Shown here one piece after another: positions 1-8,869 of a DNA stretch of 60,851 nt. Positions within the stretch are counted from its first letter, which is position 1. Each line of letters opens with the position of its first letter. The stretch comes from Ruminococcus sp. (GTDB taxonomy: Bacteria > Bacillota > Clostridia > Oscillospirales > Ruminococcaceae), in NCBI GenBank assembly GCA_015066745.1, contig SVNW01000014.1:1-60851 (forward strand), written 5' to 3'. The notes beneath the pieces were generated by a model. That model did no database searches. It was not told the DNA's origin and worked only from the letters and a program-made list of their open reading frames with translations. The translations under genes were made by a program, and so were the position numbers.

Positions 1-1586
1 GGTCAAAGATAAGCCTTATCACCCGACCACGCCGATTTGGAAAAACGCTTAATCTGAGTATGATACAACGTTTTTTTGAAAAAACAGAAGAAAGCAATGC
101 ATATCTTTTTGAAAATCTGAAGATAAGTCGTGAGGGAGAAGAATATCTTAAACATCAGGGAAAGTATCCGGTAATTACTATTTCTTTAAAAGGTATGAAA
201 CAGGAAACTTTTGAAGGTGCGTTGTATAATTTTAAGTACAGTGTAATGAGCGAATACAACAGACATTCGGAAATATTAAAAAGTGATAAACTTTCTCCGG
301 GCAACAGAAAGCATTTTGAAGATGTGTATTATGTAAAGGAAACAGATGAGTTTATTTTCTATAACGCTTTAAGGCTTCTTTCGGATTGTCTGTGTGAAGC
401 ATACGGAAAAAATGTGATCATCCTTATAGACGAATATGACGTACCGCTTGAAAATGCGTATTTCTGCGGATTTTATGATAAGATGGTATCATTTATACGA
501 AGTGTATTTGAAAGTGTACTAAAAACCAATCCTTCACTTGAATTTGCGATACTGACAGGATGTTTGAGAATTTCAAAAGAAAGCATATTTACAGGTCTTA
601 ATAATCTAAAAGTGTATCCGATAACAGAAAATATTTTTTCGCAGTATTTCGGATTTACACAGGAAGAAGTGGAAGAACTGGCAGTTTCATATGACCTTGC
701 AGACAGACTTCCTGAGATGAAAGAGTGGTATGACGGATATCGTTTTGGAAAGACAGAAATATATAACCCCTGGAGTATAATTCAGTATATAAGTTCTGCA
801 ACAGGCGGAAATGAGATTTCGTGCAAACCATACTGGATAAATACAAGTTCAAACAGTATAGTGCATCAGCTTGTGTCACAGTCAAATCAGCAGACAAGAA
901 ATAAAATAGAAACTCTCATAGCAGGCGGAAGTGTGAGCGCAGAGATAAATGAAAATACAGTTTACGCCGATATAAACGTAAACAGCGAAGACATCTGGAG
1001 TTTTCTCTTGTTTACAGGATATTTAAAGCAGATAAAAAGTGAATTTACAGGAAGAAAAACTATTTCAGAAATGGTTATACCAAATGTGGAAGTCCTGACA
1101 GTATATGAAAATACTATAATGAGATGGTTTGAGGATATTGTTTTGAAAGAATCTACTTCTGAACTTTTAAATTGTTTTGTATCTGAAAATGTAGAAGGAG
1201 TACAAAGTGAAATAAATCGATGGTTAAGAAAGAGTATCAGTTTTCATGATGCAAGAGAAAACTTTTATCATGGATTTTTGCTTGGTTTATTGTCTGGAGA
1301 TGACAAGTATGATGTTAAATCAAACCGTGAAAACGGAGACGGAAGAACAGATATAACCATATGTGAATATCAGACAAGAAAAATAGCAGTAGTTATTGAA
1401 ATAAAAACTGCTGAAAGATTTGGAGAACTTGAAAAAAGATGTGAAGACGGATTAAGGCAGATAGAGGAAAACAGATATGCAGAGCAGTTGAAAGATGACT
1501 GGTATGAAAAAGTAATAACATACAGTGTTTCATTTAACGGAAAAACCTGCAAGGTAAAACAGGGTGATACACTGACAAGAAACTAA
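1..1586 (+). CDS. AAA-ATPase-like / PD-(D/E)XK nuclease family protein, 5' end outside the window
   Basis: The reading frame is open from base 3, upstream of the first ATG at 60, so the start lies outside the window. The visible part opens in a P-loop-like segment (TRPRRFGKTLNLSM), continues through a Walker-B-like IILIDEYDVPLE and the LTGCLRISKESIFTGLNN segment, and ends in a PD-(D/E)XK-type C-terminus (GRTDITICEYQ...VVIEIKTAE). This is the architecture of the AAA-ATPase-like plus PDDEXK_9 family, which occurs in many copies in gut Firmicutes and Bacteroidetes. Its function is unknown; a mobile or nuclease role is usually suspected. It lies 38 nt upstream of a near-identical paralogue in the same orientation, with long identical blocks separated by a diverged block, which suggests gene conversion. 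Confidence 0.8.
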   Translation, partial: SKISLITRPRRFGKTLNLSMIQRFFEKTEESNAYLFENLKISREGEEYLKHQGKYPVITISLKGMKQETFEGALYNFKYSVMSEYNRHSEILKSDKLSPGNRKHFEDVYYVKETDEFIFYNALRLLSDCLCEAYGKNVIILIDEYDVPLENAYFCGFYDKMVSFIRSVFESVLKTNPSLEFAILTGCLRISKESIFTGLNNLKVYPITENIFSQYFGFTQEEVEELAVSYDLADRLPEMKEWYDGYRFGKTEIYNPWSIIQYISSATGGNEISCKPYWINTSSNSIVHQLVSQSNQQTRNKIETLIAGGSVSAEINENTVYADINVNSEDIWSFLLFTGYLKQIKSEFTGRKTISEMVIPNVEVLTVYENTIMRWFEDIVLKESTSELLNCFVSENVEGVQSEINRWLRKSISFHDARENFYHGFLLGLLSGDDKYDVKSNRENGDGRTDITICEYQTRKIAVVIEIKTAERFGELEKRCEDGLRQIEENRYAEQLKDDWYEKVITYSVSFNGKTCKVKQGDTLTRN

Positions 1587-1624
1587 GTAATAAGCGGAAA
1601 ATAAAAAATCAGGGAGTGAGACAA

Positions 1625-3319
1625 ATGCCGAAAATAAAACCGATACCTGTAGGAATAGAAGATTTTAAGGAACTTATAGACAGTAATTATTGTATAGTAG
1701 ATAAAACTCTTATGATAAAAGAGTTGATTGGTAACAGGTCAAAGATAAGCCTTATCACCCGACCACGCCGATTTGGAAAAACGCTTAATCTGAGTATGAT
1801 ACAACGTTTTTTTGAAAAAACAGAAGAAAGCAATGCATATCTTTTTGAAAATCTGAAGATAAGCCGTGAGGGAGAAGAATATCTTAAATATCAGGGAAAG
1901 TATCCAATAATTACGTTGTCATTGAAGGCACTAAAACAACCGGATTATGATAAATCAATTGATTTTTTCAAGGCTATAGTGCAGGCAGAATACAAAAGGC
2001 ACAGAAAAATACTTGAAAGTAATAAAATATTAGATGAAGACAGAGAAAAGTATAAACGGATATTAAGCGGAAAAGCAAATGAATCTGAGTATGGATTTTC
2101 TTTGAAATTTTTATCGGATTGTTTAAGTGAAGTATACGAAAAAAATGTGATCATCCTCATAGACGAATATGACGTACCGCTTGAAAATGCGTATTTCTGC
2201 GGATTTTATGATAAGATGGTATCATTTATACGAAGTGTATTTGAAAGTGTGCTAAAAACTAATCCTTCACTTGAATTTGCGATACTGACAGGGTGTTTGA
2301 GAATTTCAAAAGAAAGCATATTTACAGGTCTTAATAATCTAAAAGTGTATCCGATAACAGAAAATATTTTTTCGCAGTATTTCGGATTTACACAGGAAGA
2401 AGTGGAAGAACTGGCAGTTTCATATGACCTTGCAGACAGACTTCCTGAGATGAAAGAGTGGTATGACGGATATCGTTTTGGAAAGACAGAAATATATAAC
2501 CCCTGGAGTATAATTCAGTATATAAGTTCTGCAACAGGCGGAAATGAGATTTCGTGCAAACCATACTGGATAAATACAAGTTCAAACAGTATAGTGCATC
2601 AGCTTGTGTCACAGTCAAATCAGCAGACAAGAAATAAAATAGAAACTCTCATAGCAGGCGGAAGTGTGAGCGCAGAGATAAATGAAAATACAGTTTACGC
2701 CGATATAAACGTAAACAGCGAAGACATCTGGAGTTTTCTCTTGTTTACAGGATATTTAAAGCAGATAAAAAGTGAATTTACAGGAAGAAAAACTATTTCA
2801 GAAATGGTTATACCAAATGTGGAAGTCATGACAGTATATGAAAATACTATAATGAGATGGTTTGAGGAAACTGTACAGAGAGAAGGTACATCAGAATTAT
2901 TTGAAGCTATGATAGGAGAAAACTCTGACAAAGTAGAAGATGAGATTTGTATGTGGTTGAAAAAAAGTATAAGTTATCACGATACTCTTGAAAGTTTTTA
3001 TCATGGTTTCTTAACTGGATTATTGTCCGGATATGATGGGTATGAGATAAAGTCAAACCGTGAAAACGGAAACGGAAGAACCGATATAACAGTGTGCGAA
3101 TATTCGCAGAGAAAGCTGGCAGTAGTTATTGAAATAAAAATTGCTGATTCTTTCGGAGAACTTGAAAAGCAATGTGACAAAGCACTTATGCAGATAGAGG
3201 ACAGAGGCTACTCAATGCAACTTGCAGATGACTATTACAAAAAAGTAATAAGTTACGGAGTGGCGTTTTGCGGAAAGTCGTGCAGAGTAAAAATGGGTAA
3301 GACTATAAAAAGAAGTTAA
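1625..3319 (+). CDS. AAA-ATPase-like / PD-(D/E)XK nuclease family protein, complete tandem copy
   Basis: This is a full-length copy of about 564 residues. I chose the ATG at 1625 over an in-frame GTG at 1616 because an AGGGAG ribosome binding site sits just upstream of the ATG. The N-terminal segment (PIPVGIEDFKELIDSNYCIVDKTLMIKEL) is the usual family opening. It is followed by the P-loop TRPRRFGKT, the Walker-B-like IDEYDVPLE and a C-terminal nuclease-like GRTDITVCEY...VVIEIK core with the D-(x)n-ExK pattern. Bases 1737 to about 1915 and about 2140-2865 are almost identical to the upstream copy, while the stretch between them and the last ~450 bases have diverged. A strong hairpin terminator follows the stop. 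Confidence 0.85.
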   Translation: MPKIKPIPVGIEDFKELIDSNYCIVDKTLMIKELIGNRSKISLITRPRRFGKTLNLSMIQRFFEKTEESNAYLFENLKISREGEEYLKYQGKYPIITLSLKALKQPDYDKSIDFFKAIVQAEYKRHRKILESNKILDEDREKYKRILSGKANESEYGFSLKFLSDCLSEVYEKNVIILIDEYDVPLENAYFCGFYDKMVSFIRSVFESVLKTNPSLEFAILTGCLRISKESIFTGLNNLKVYPITENIFSQYFGFTQEEVEELAVSYDLADRLPEMKEWYDGYRFGKTEIYNPWSIIQYISSATGGNEISCKPYWINTSSNSIVHQLVSQSNQQTRNKIETLIAGGSVSAEINENTVYADINVNSEDIWSFLLFTGYLKQIKSEFTGRKTISEMVIPNVEVMTVYENTIMRWFEETVQREGTSELFEAMIGENSDKVEDEICMWLKKSISYHDTLESFYHGFLTGLLSGYDGYEIKSNRENGNGRTDITVCEYSQRKLAVVIEIKIADSFGELEKQCDKALMQIEDRGYSMQLADDYYKKVISYGVAFCGKSCRVKMGKTIKRS

Positions 3320-3322
3320 GTA

Positions 3323-3369
3323 AAAAAATAATGCGTGTACCGTTAAAGTGATACACGCATTATTTTTTA
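3323..3369. terminator. bidirectional intrinsic terminator
   Basis: A 17-bp perfect inverted repeat (core ATGCGTGTA/TACACGCAT) is flanked by A-tracts on the left and T-tracts on the right. It can end both the plus-strand AAA-ATPase-like gene and the minus-strand SASP gene. Confidence 0.9.
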
Positions 3370-3380
3370 TCTGATTAAGA

Positions 3381-3560
3381 TTACTGCATCTTGTAGCTGT
3401 CGATCATTTTCTTAACCATCTGACCGCCGATAGAACCAGCCTGTCTTGCTGTAAGATCACCGTTGTAACCCTGCTTGAGTGTAACGCCTACTTCATTTGC
3501 AGACTCCATCTTAAAACGTTCCATTGCTTCTTTGCCCTTCTGAGTAAATTCACCTTTCAT
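3381..3560 (-). CDS. alpha/beta-type small acid-soluble spore protein (SASP)
   Basis: The 59-residue product starts MKGEFTQKGKEAMERFKMES and carries both SASP signatures: the MERFKMESANEVGV stretch matching the germination-protease site region (usually KxEIAxEFGV), and TARQAGSIGGQMVKKMI matching the DNA-binding TSRxNGSVGGEITKR motif. SASPs coat and protect spore DNA from UV and chemical damage and are degraded at germination. An AGGAG ribosome binding site lies a few bases before the ATG. The protein is slightly shorter than the Bacillus forms (about 65-70 residues). The gene is monocistronic and shares its terminator with the convergent upstream gene. Its presence implies spore-forming ability or ancestry. 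Confidence 0.88.
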   Translation of the reverse strand: MKGEFTQKGKEAMERFKMESANEVGVTLKQGYNGDLTARQAGSIGGQMVKKMIDSYKMQ

Positions 3561-3679
3561 AATCGTGACTCCTTTTTTCTATTTTTTATTTGATTGTTTT
3601 GGTGCCGTGATATTATTATAAGCACTTGTCTTTAAAATATTTAAGGTAAATTTTGATTTATAAATCAGCAACTTTTGTA

Positions 3680-3708
3680 TTGACTTATAAATAAAAATGA
3701 TATATAAT
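3680..3708 (+). promoter_or_regulatory. sigma-A promoter for the dockerin esterase
   Basis: TTGACT at 3680-3685, a 17-bp spacer and a consensus TATAAT at 3703-3708. It implies a roughly 125-nt 5' leader before the start codon at 3840. Confidence 0.75.
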
Positions 3709-3839
3709 CAAAATAGTGTGCAACTTATATATTTTATAATTTTTAATTATAATAAGAGTTTGAAAAAAGTTTGAAAAATGATTTTGTGAATATTGCCGTG
3801 GGTAGTTTGTGTATGTGAATTAAAAATGGAGGTAATTTC

Positions 3840-5468
3840 ATGAAAAAGTCTTTAAGGGTTGTGGCTTCTTTTGCGACATGTCTTTCTTTATGTGCGTCAT
3901 TTTTTGCGGATAAAGTGGTAAAAGATGATGTTGTACACGCACAGGAAAATTATAATTGTTCTTTTGACAGCGGAATAGGTGACTGGAGCGGACGAGGTTC
4001 AGTTGAAGTTAAACAGAGTGCGGATAATGTATATTCCGGTTCGGCGTCGCTTAGTGTAAGTGGCAGAACAGATAACTGGAACGGTTGTCAGCTTCCTCTT
4101 GATACAGCAACTTTTTCTCCCGGAAGTACGTATTCTTTTTATTCTGCTGTATATAATGCAGGTCGAAGTGAAGCTGAGATGATGATGTCATTTCAGTATG
4201 ATGTTGACGGAGAAACAAAGTATGACCATATAACTTCAAAAACAGTTTCATCGGGGAACTGGGCGATATTATCAAGTTCTGCATATACAATTCCTGCAAA
4301 TGCAGAAAATCCTGTTCTTTATTTTGAAACAGCAAAGGGTTCTGCGTCATTTTTCATTGATGATGTAAAGATAGGTTCAAAGGGAGAGTTTATGGATACT
4401 ATCATTACAGGTGAAAGTATGGGTGACCTCAACAATGATAACATGATAAATATTTCAGATTTTATTATCATGAAAAATCATATGATCGATTCAAAGCTTG
4501 GTGTGCCAAGACAGGCTGATGTAACAGGTGACGGTAATTTTGATATACATGATCTATTGTTGTTTTTTGAGTACCTTAACGGAAATCCGGTTGAGTTTAA
4601 AGAACCGCCTGTTGTTGAACCACCTGCTGATGAAAAAGATGATTTTGAATATAATTCTGCTGTAAGTTACAAATCAGCACCTGATTCATATCTCAAACCA
4701 TGTTCACAGTCGGGTAAGGTTATAAAAGAAAGTTATTCGGGAATAAACGGAAATAAATCTCTTAATGTATATCTGCCGTACGGATATGATGAAAGTCAGA
4801 AATATGATATCTTCTATCTGATGCATGGTGGCGGAGAAAATGAAAATACTATTTTCGGTTCTGACGTAGAGCTTGACCTCATACTCGATAATATGATAAT
4901 GAACGGTGACCTCGAACCTATGATAGTAGTAACTCCTACATTCAACGGCGGAAACTGTACAGCACAGAATTTCTATAACGAACTGAGAAAAGACGTTATT
5001 CCGTTTGTTGAGGGAAAATATTCTACATATGCCGAGTCTACTTCCGAAGCTGATATAGCAGCATCAAGAAAACATCGTGCATACGGTGGTTTCTCAATGG
5101 GTGCCGTATCAACATGGGCTGTAATGGCAAATTGTCTTGACCTTGTTGCTTACTATATGCCACTGAGCGGTGACCACTGGTCAGGAAACAGTGCAGACGA
5201 TAAAGCTAAATCAATAGTAAATGCAATAGAAAAGTCCGGATACGAAAAAGATGAATATTTTATCTTCGCTGCAACAGGTTCTGAGGATATAGCTTATCCT
5301 AATATCGCACCTCAGATAGAAGCTATGAAAAAATATTCACACTTTACTTATACAGCTGATTTTTCACAGGGTAATTTCTACTTCCTTGTAGCACCGGGAC
5401 TTACACACTGGTGGGGATATGTAAGACATTATGTATATGATGCTCTTCCTTATTTCTTCCACGAATAA
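3840..5468 (+). CDS. cellulosomal esterase: signal peptide, CBM22, type I dockerin, CE1 esterase
   Basis: This 542-residue secreted enzyme has a lysine-rich hydrophobic signal peptide ending near VVHAQ (about residue 35). A CBM22-like xylan-binding beta-sandwich follows (about 40-185), then a central type I dockerin with two calcium-binding repeats (GDLNNDNMINISDFIIMKNH and DVTGDGNFDIHDLLLF, about 194-250), a proline/glutamate linker and a CE1 feruloyl/acetyl-xylan esterase-like domain (about 280-542). The nucleophile elbow is GGFSMG (Ser419) and the likely catalytic histidine is His523 in GLTHWW. It should release ferulic or acetyl groups from arabinoxylan while docked on a cohesin scaffold. 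The ribosome binding site GGAGG precedes the ATG by 7 nt. The family assignment is firm; whether the substrate is feruloyl or acetyl esters is inferred. Confidence 0.9.
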   Translation: MKKSLRVVASFATCLSLCASFFADKVVKDDVVHAQENYNCSFDSGIGDWSGRGSVEVKQSADNVYSGSASLSVSGRTDNWNGCQLPLDTATFSPGSTYSFYSAVYNAGRSEAEMMMSFQYDVDGETKYDHITSKTVSSGNWAILSSSAYTIPANAENPVLYFETAKGSASFFIDDVKIGSKGEFMDTIITGESMGDLNNDNMINISDFIIMKNHMIDSKLGVPRQADVTGDGNFDIHDLLLFFEYLNGNPVEFKEPPVVEPPADEKDDFEYNSAVSYKSAPDSYLKPCSQSGKVIKESYSGINGNKSLNVYLPYGYDESQKYDIFYLMHGGGENENTIFGSDVELDLILDNMIMNGDLEPMIVVTPTFNGGNCTAQNFYNELRKDVIPFVEGKYSTYAESTSEADIAASRKHRAYGGFSMGAVSTWAVMANCLDLVAYYMPLSGDHWSGNSADDKAKSIVNAIEKSGYEKDEYFIFAATGSEDIAYPNIAPQIEAMKKYSHFTYTADFSQGNFYFLVAPGLTHWWGYVRHYVYDALPYFFHE

Positions 5469-5483
5469 AATATAATATGTATA

Positions 5484-5523
5484 AAAAAACAGTTGCTTTC
5501 AGGTAAGAGGGCAACTGTTTTTT
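5484..5523. terminator. intrinsic terminator after the esterase gene
   Basis: Stem AAAAAACAGTTGC / GCAACTGTTTTTT with a 14-nt loop and flanking T-rich sequence. Confidence 0.88.
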
Positions 5524-5602
5524 GATTTTTTTGCAATAGTGCAGAGATATTTTTTGCATAAACTTATTATTTTCAGCAAACACTAAATCTGAGGTGGTAA
5601 AA

Positions 5603-5878
5603 ATGGCGAAATGGGGAATGGAACGTTTTGAACAGACAGATACCCATTCTGAAAATGCTATAGATAAATCTTCTCAAAAACAGAGAAAATCAAAACATAG
5701 CAGTATCTATGCGAACCCTATTATCTCAGACGCATTGTTTACAACGCAGAAAGTTTATTATGCAGTGCCGTTTAAAAATGAAAAACCGATTTCAGAGGTT
5801 TATCCTGCTATAGATAATGACCTTGCAAGAGATAATATTGAAAATGACCTTACAGCAGCTGACATTCAGGATCTTTGA
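5603..5878 (+). CDS. hypothetical protein upstream of ahpC
   Basis: This is a 91-residue soluble, hydrophilic protein starting MAKWGMERFEQTDTHSEN. A GAGGTGG ribosome binding site precedes the ATG at 5603; an in-frame GTG at 5594 lies inside that site and is less likely. I recognise no domain and see no signal peptide or membrane segment. The composition is rich in Asp, Asn, Lys and Ser, with a central IYANPIISDALFTTQKVYYAVPF segment as the only hydrophobic part. The gene sits 37 nt upstream of ahpC on the same strand, so it is probably co-transcribed with the peroxide-defence genes, which is the only functional hint. Confidence 0.65.
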   Translation: MAKWGMERFEQTDTHSENAIDKSSQKQRKSKHSSIYANPIISDALFTTQKVYYAVPFKNEKPISEVYPAIDNDLARDNIENDLTAADIQDL

Positions 5879-5915
5879 AAAAATATATTTTAAAAAGAAA
5901 ACAGGAGAAAAAATT

Positions 5916-6479
5916 ATGTCAATGATAAATAAGGAAATTTCAGATTTTACAGCAATGGCATTTCATAAAGGAGAATTTAAAACTATAGATAAAAAATCTG
6001 TACTCGGAAAGTGGAGCGTATTCTTCTTCTATCCTGCTGACTTTACTTTTGTATGTCCTACAGAACTTGAGGATCTCGCGGAAAAATATTCTGATTTCAA
6101 ATCGGCAGGATGTGAGATATATTCAGTTTCTACTGATACACATTTCGTACACAAGGCATGGTATGATATGTCTGAACGTATCAAAAAAATCAATTATATA
6201 ATGCTTGCTGATCCTACACACGCATTATCAAAAGATTTTGGCGTGTATATCAAATCGGACGGAATTGCAGAACGTGGTAGTTTTATTGTAGATCCTGAAG
6301 GAAAAATAGTAGCGTATGAAGTAAGTTCAGGCAATGTAGGAAGAAATGCAGATGAATTGTTCCGTAAACTTCAGGCGTGTCAGTTTGTAGCAGAACATGG
6401 AGATGAAGTATGTCCGGCAAAATGGCAGCCCGGTGCATCAACTCTTAAACCAAGTCTTGAACTAGTGGGGAAGTTGTAA
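5916..6479 (+). CDS. ahpC: alkyl hydroperoxide reductase subunit C (2-Cys peroxiredoxin)
   Basis: The 187-residue product is the expected AhpC length. It carries the peroxidatic cysteine in FTFVCPTE (Cys47) and the resolving cysteine in EVCPAKW (Cys166), plus the conserved HKAWYD segment. It reduces hydrogen peroxide and organic hydroperoxides in the cytosol and is regenerated by an AhpF-type flavoprotein. I chose the ATG at 5916 because it follows an AGGAG site; the upstream open frame has no site and would overlap the preceding gene. The stop codon overlaps the start of the next gene (TAATG), indicating translational coupling to its reductase. Confidence 0.95.
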   Translation: MSMINKEISDFTAMAFHKGEFKTIDKKSVLGKWSVFFFYPADFTFVCPTELEDLAEKYSDFKSAGCEIYSVSTDTHFVHKAWYDMSERIKKINYIMLADPTHALSKDFGVYIKSDGIAERGSFIVDPEGKIVAYEVSSGNVGRNADELFRKLQACQFVAEHGDEVCPAKWQPGASTLKPSLELVGKL

Positions 6480-8104
6480 TGAATGAAACTCTGTATGATG
6501 TTATTATAATAGGCGGAGGCCCTGCCGGTCTGACAGCGGCTTTGTATCTTGGACGTTCAAGATACAGAGTACTTGTTATAGAAAAAGAAAAGCTTGGCGG
6601 ACAGATCACCATTACTTCAGAGGTTGTTAATTATCCCGGTGTAGGAAGAGCGAGCGGCGAAGAACTTGCAGGGACGATGAGAAAACAGGCAGAAGAATTT
6701 GGTGCAGAGTTTATGAATGCCGAAGTTACAGGATTTGAATTTGGTAAAGATATAAAAACAGTTCGCACTGACAGGGGAGATGTGCATTGTTTCGGCGTGC
6801 TTGTTGCAACAGGTGCGCATCCCAGAAAGATAGGGTTTGACGGAGAAGACGAGTTTTCAGGACATGGTGTTGCATATTGTGCAACGTGTGACGGTGAATT
6901 TTTTACAGGTAAAGAAGTTTTTGTGATTGGCGGAGGGTTTGCCGCAGCAGAAGAAAGTGTTTTTCTTACCAGATATGCAAAACACGTAACTCTTTTGGTT
7001 CGTGAAGATGATTTTACCTGTGCAAAAGCTGTTGCAGATGAAGCAAGAAACCACGAAAAAATATCTGTTCTGTATAATACTGAAGTTGAGTCGGTTTCAG
7101 GTGATACAGTACTGAAAACGATCCGTTACCGAAATAATGTTACAGGCGAATTTACAGAATATAATGCAGACAGCGGAGATAATTTCGGTGTATTTGTGTT
7201 TGCAGGTTATGAGCCGGAAACGATGTTGCTTGAAGGTGTAGCGGAACTTGATAAACAGGGATATGTGATAACGGACGCAGAACATCGAACAAGTGTTGAT
7301 GGCTTGTATGCTGCAGGTGATATTTGTGAAAAAAATCTTCGTCAGGTAGTTACGGCTGTCAGTGACGGTGCAGTTGCTGCGACAGCACTTGAAAAATATG
7401 TGTCTTCAATGCAGAAAAAAACAGGTATTGTTCCAAAGAAAAACGATGCTGTAAAGTCAGAAAATAAAAATGATAAAAATACAGCTTATATGGAAGATGA
7501 GTTTTTTACCAGAGAAATATGTAAGCAACTGGATTCTGTTTTTTCAAAAATGGAGAAGAATATTATACTGAAACTTTATCTTGATGACAAGCCTGCTTCT
7601 GATGAATTGAAAGCCTATACAAATGCTATAGCAAAAAGAAGTGATAAGATTTCAGTTGTGATCGCAGATGATGATAAAACAAAAAAATATTTACCTTGTG
7701 TGCAGATATGCAGAGAAGATGGTTCAGAAACAGGCCTTTCTTTTCATGGTGTACCAGGCGGTCATGAATTTACTTCATTTATTTTAGGGATTTATAATAT
7801 TGCAGGACCGGGTCAGATGATAGAGGATAAGGAAAGAACGGATATATCTTTAATTAACAAACCGATAAATATACAGATATTAGTTACTCTTTCGTGCAGT
7901 ATGTGTCCTGAGCTTGTAATAGCCGCACAGAAAATTTCAGCTGAAAATCCTCTTGTAACAGCTGAGATCTTTGATGTAGGATATTTTAATGAGCTTAGAG
8001 AAAAATATCAGGTTATGAGCGTCCCATGTCTTATTGTTGATGATAAAGTAATTTCTTTTGGTAAGAAGAATCTTTCGCAGCTTCTTCAATTAATTAATAA
8101 ATAA
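6479..8104 (+). CDS. AhpF-like flavoprotein: thioredoxin-reductase domain followed by thioredoxin-fold domains
   Basis: This 541-residue flavoenzyme should reduce AhpC with NAD(P)H. Residues 1 to about 310 are thioredoxin-reductase-like: an N-terminal FAD motif GGGPAG, the redox pair CATC in VAYCATCDGEF (about 135-138), a second GGGFAA nucleotide site and the GLYAAGD signature. The C-terminal ~200 residues resemble the tandem thioredoxin-fold domain that is N-terminal in classical AhpF, with its CSMC redox pair (Cys473/Cys476). The order is therefore permuted compared with E. coli AhpF. It matches a known clostridial AhpF-homologue family found next to single ahpC genes (TIGR03143, from memory). 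Its start overlaps the ahpC stop. Confidence 0.9.
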   Translation: MNETLYDVIIIGGGPAGLTAALYLGRSRYRVLVIEKEKLGGQITITSEVVNYPGVGRASGEELAGTMRKQAEEFGAEFMNAEVTGFEFGKDIKTVRTDRGDVHCFGVLVATGAHPRKIGFDGEDEFSGHGVAYCATCDGEFFTGKEVFVIGGGFAAAEESVFLTRYAKHVTLLVREDDFTCAKAVADEARNHEKISVLYNTEVESVSGDTVLKTIRYRNNVTGEFTEYNADSGDNFGVFVFAGYEPETMLLEGVAELDKQGYVITDAEHRTSVDGLYAAGDICEKNLRQVVTAVSDGAVAATALEKYVSSMQKKTGIVPKKNDAVKSENKNDKNTAYMEDEFFTREICKQLDSVFSKMEKNIILKLYLDDKPASDELKAYTNAIAKRSDKISVVIADDDKTKKYLPCVQICREDGSETGLSFHGVPGGHEFTSFILGIYNIAGPGQMIEDKERTDISLINKPINIQILVTLSCSMCPELVIAAQKISAENPLVTAEIFDVGYFNELREKYQVMSVPCLIVDDKVISFGKKNLSQLLQLINK

Positions 8105-8138
8105 AAAAATCGGATTGTTTTAAACAATCCGATTTTTT
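8104..8138. terminator. bidirectional intrinsic terminator between ahpF-like and rplA
   Basis: A 17-bp perfect stem (core TCGGATTG/CAATCCGA) with A-tract and T-tract flanks and an almost absent loop. It serves both convergent operons. Confidence 0.9.
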
Positions 8139-8156
8139 ATTTATATAAAATCTAAA

Positions 8157-8852
8157 TTATGCACCAAATCTTGCTGTAGCAACCGGAACACCAACACCCA
8201 TTGTAGATGTAACTACGCAGGACTTGATATATGTTCCCTTAGCAGCAGCCGGCTTAGCCTTAACGATAGCGTCCATAAGTGTAGAGAAGTTCTGATCGAG
8301 CTTTTCTGCACCGAATGAAGCCTTACCGATTGGGCAGTGGATAATGTTTGTCTTGTCAAGACGGTATTCGATCTTACCAGCCTTAGCTTCTGTAACAGCC
8401 TTAGCTACGTCAGGAGTAACTGTACCAGCCTTTGGGTTTGGCATAAGTCCACGAGGACCGAGAACCTTACCGAGACGACCAACGAGACCCATCATATCAG
8501 GGGAAGCGATTACTACGTCAAAGTCCATCCAGTTTTCCTTAACGATCTTGTCAACGAGATCCTGTCCACCAACGAATTCAGCACCTGCAGCCTTAGCAGC
8601 TTCATACTTGTCTTCCTTACAGAATACGCAAACTCTTACCTTTTTACCTGTTCCGTTAGGGAGTACAACAGCGCCACGAACCTGCTGGTCAGCGTGTCTT
8701 GAGTCAACACCAAGACGAACGTGTACTTCGATTGTTTCATCAAATTTAGCCTTTGCATTATTGCAAACTAAATCAAGAGCTTCTACAGAATCATAAAATT
8801 TATCAGCTTCAACAGTTTTCTTACTGTCAACATATTTCTTGCCGTGTTTCAT
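8157..8852 (-). CDS. rplA: 50S ribosomal protein L1
   Basis: The 231-residue product has the L1 family signatures: [12 protein letters not shown] opening, [27 protein letters not shown], and the [24 protein letters not shown] motif. L1 binds 23S rRNA at the L1 stalk and in many bacteria represses its own operon mRNA. The gene is the last of a minus-strand rpmG-secE-nusG-rplK-rplA operon. A GGAGG site precedes the ATG. Unlike most bacteria, rplJ and rplL do not follow: transcription ends at the shared terminator with the ahp operon. Confidence 0.97.
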   Translation of the reverse strand: MKHGKKYVDSKKTVEADKFYDSVEALDLVCNNAKAKFDETIEVHVRLGVDSRHADQQVRGAVVLPNGTGKKVRVCVFCKEDKYEAAKAAGAEFVGGQDLVDKIVKENWMDFDVVIASPDMMGLVGRLGKVLGPRGLMPNPKAGTVTPDVAKAVTEAKAGKIEYRLDKTNIIHCPIGKASFGAEKLDQNFSTLMDAIVKAKPAAAKGTYIKSCVVTSTMGVGVPVATARFGA

Positions 8853-8869
8853 ATTTATCCTCCTATAAA

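Noticed and set aside
655..897. Identical 80-codon minus-strand frames in both AAA-like copies (also at 2388-2630)
   Set aside because: Antisense shadows duplicated along with the real genes.
1..3319. Tandem AAA-like genes as an insertion sequence or transposon
   Set aside because: No terminal inverted repeats, target-site duplications or transposase motifs were visible.
8337..8796. Plus-strand open frames inside rplA
   Set aside because: Shadows of a highly conserved gene on the other strand.
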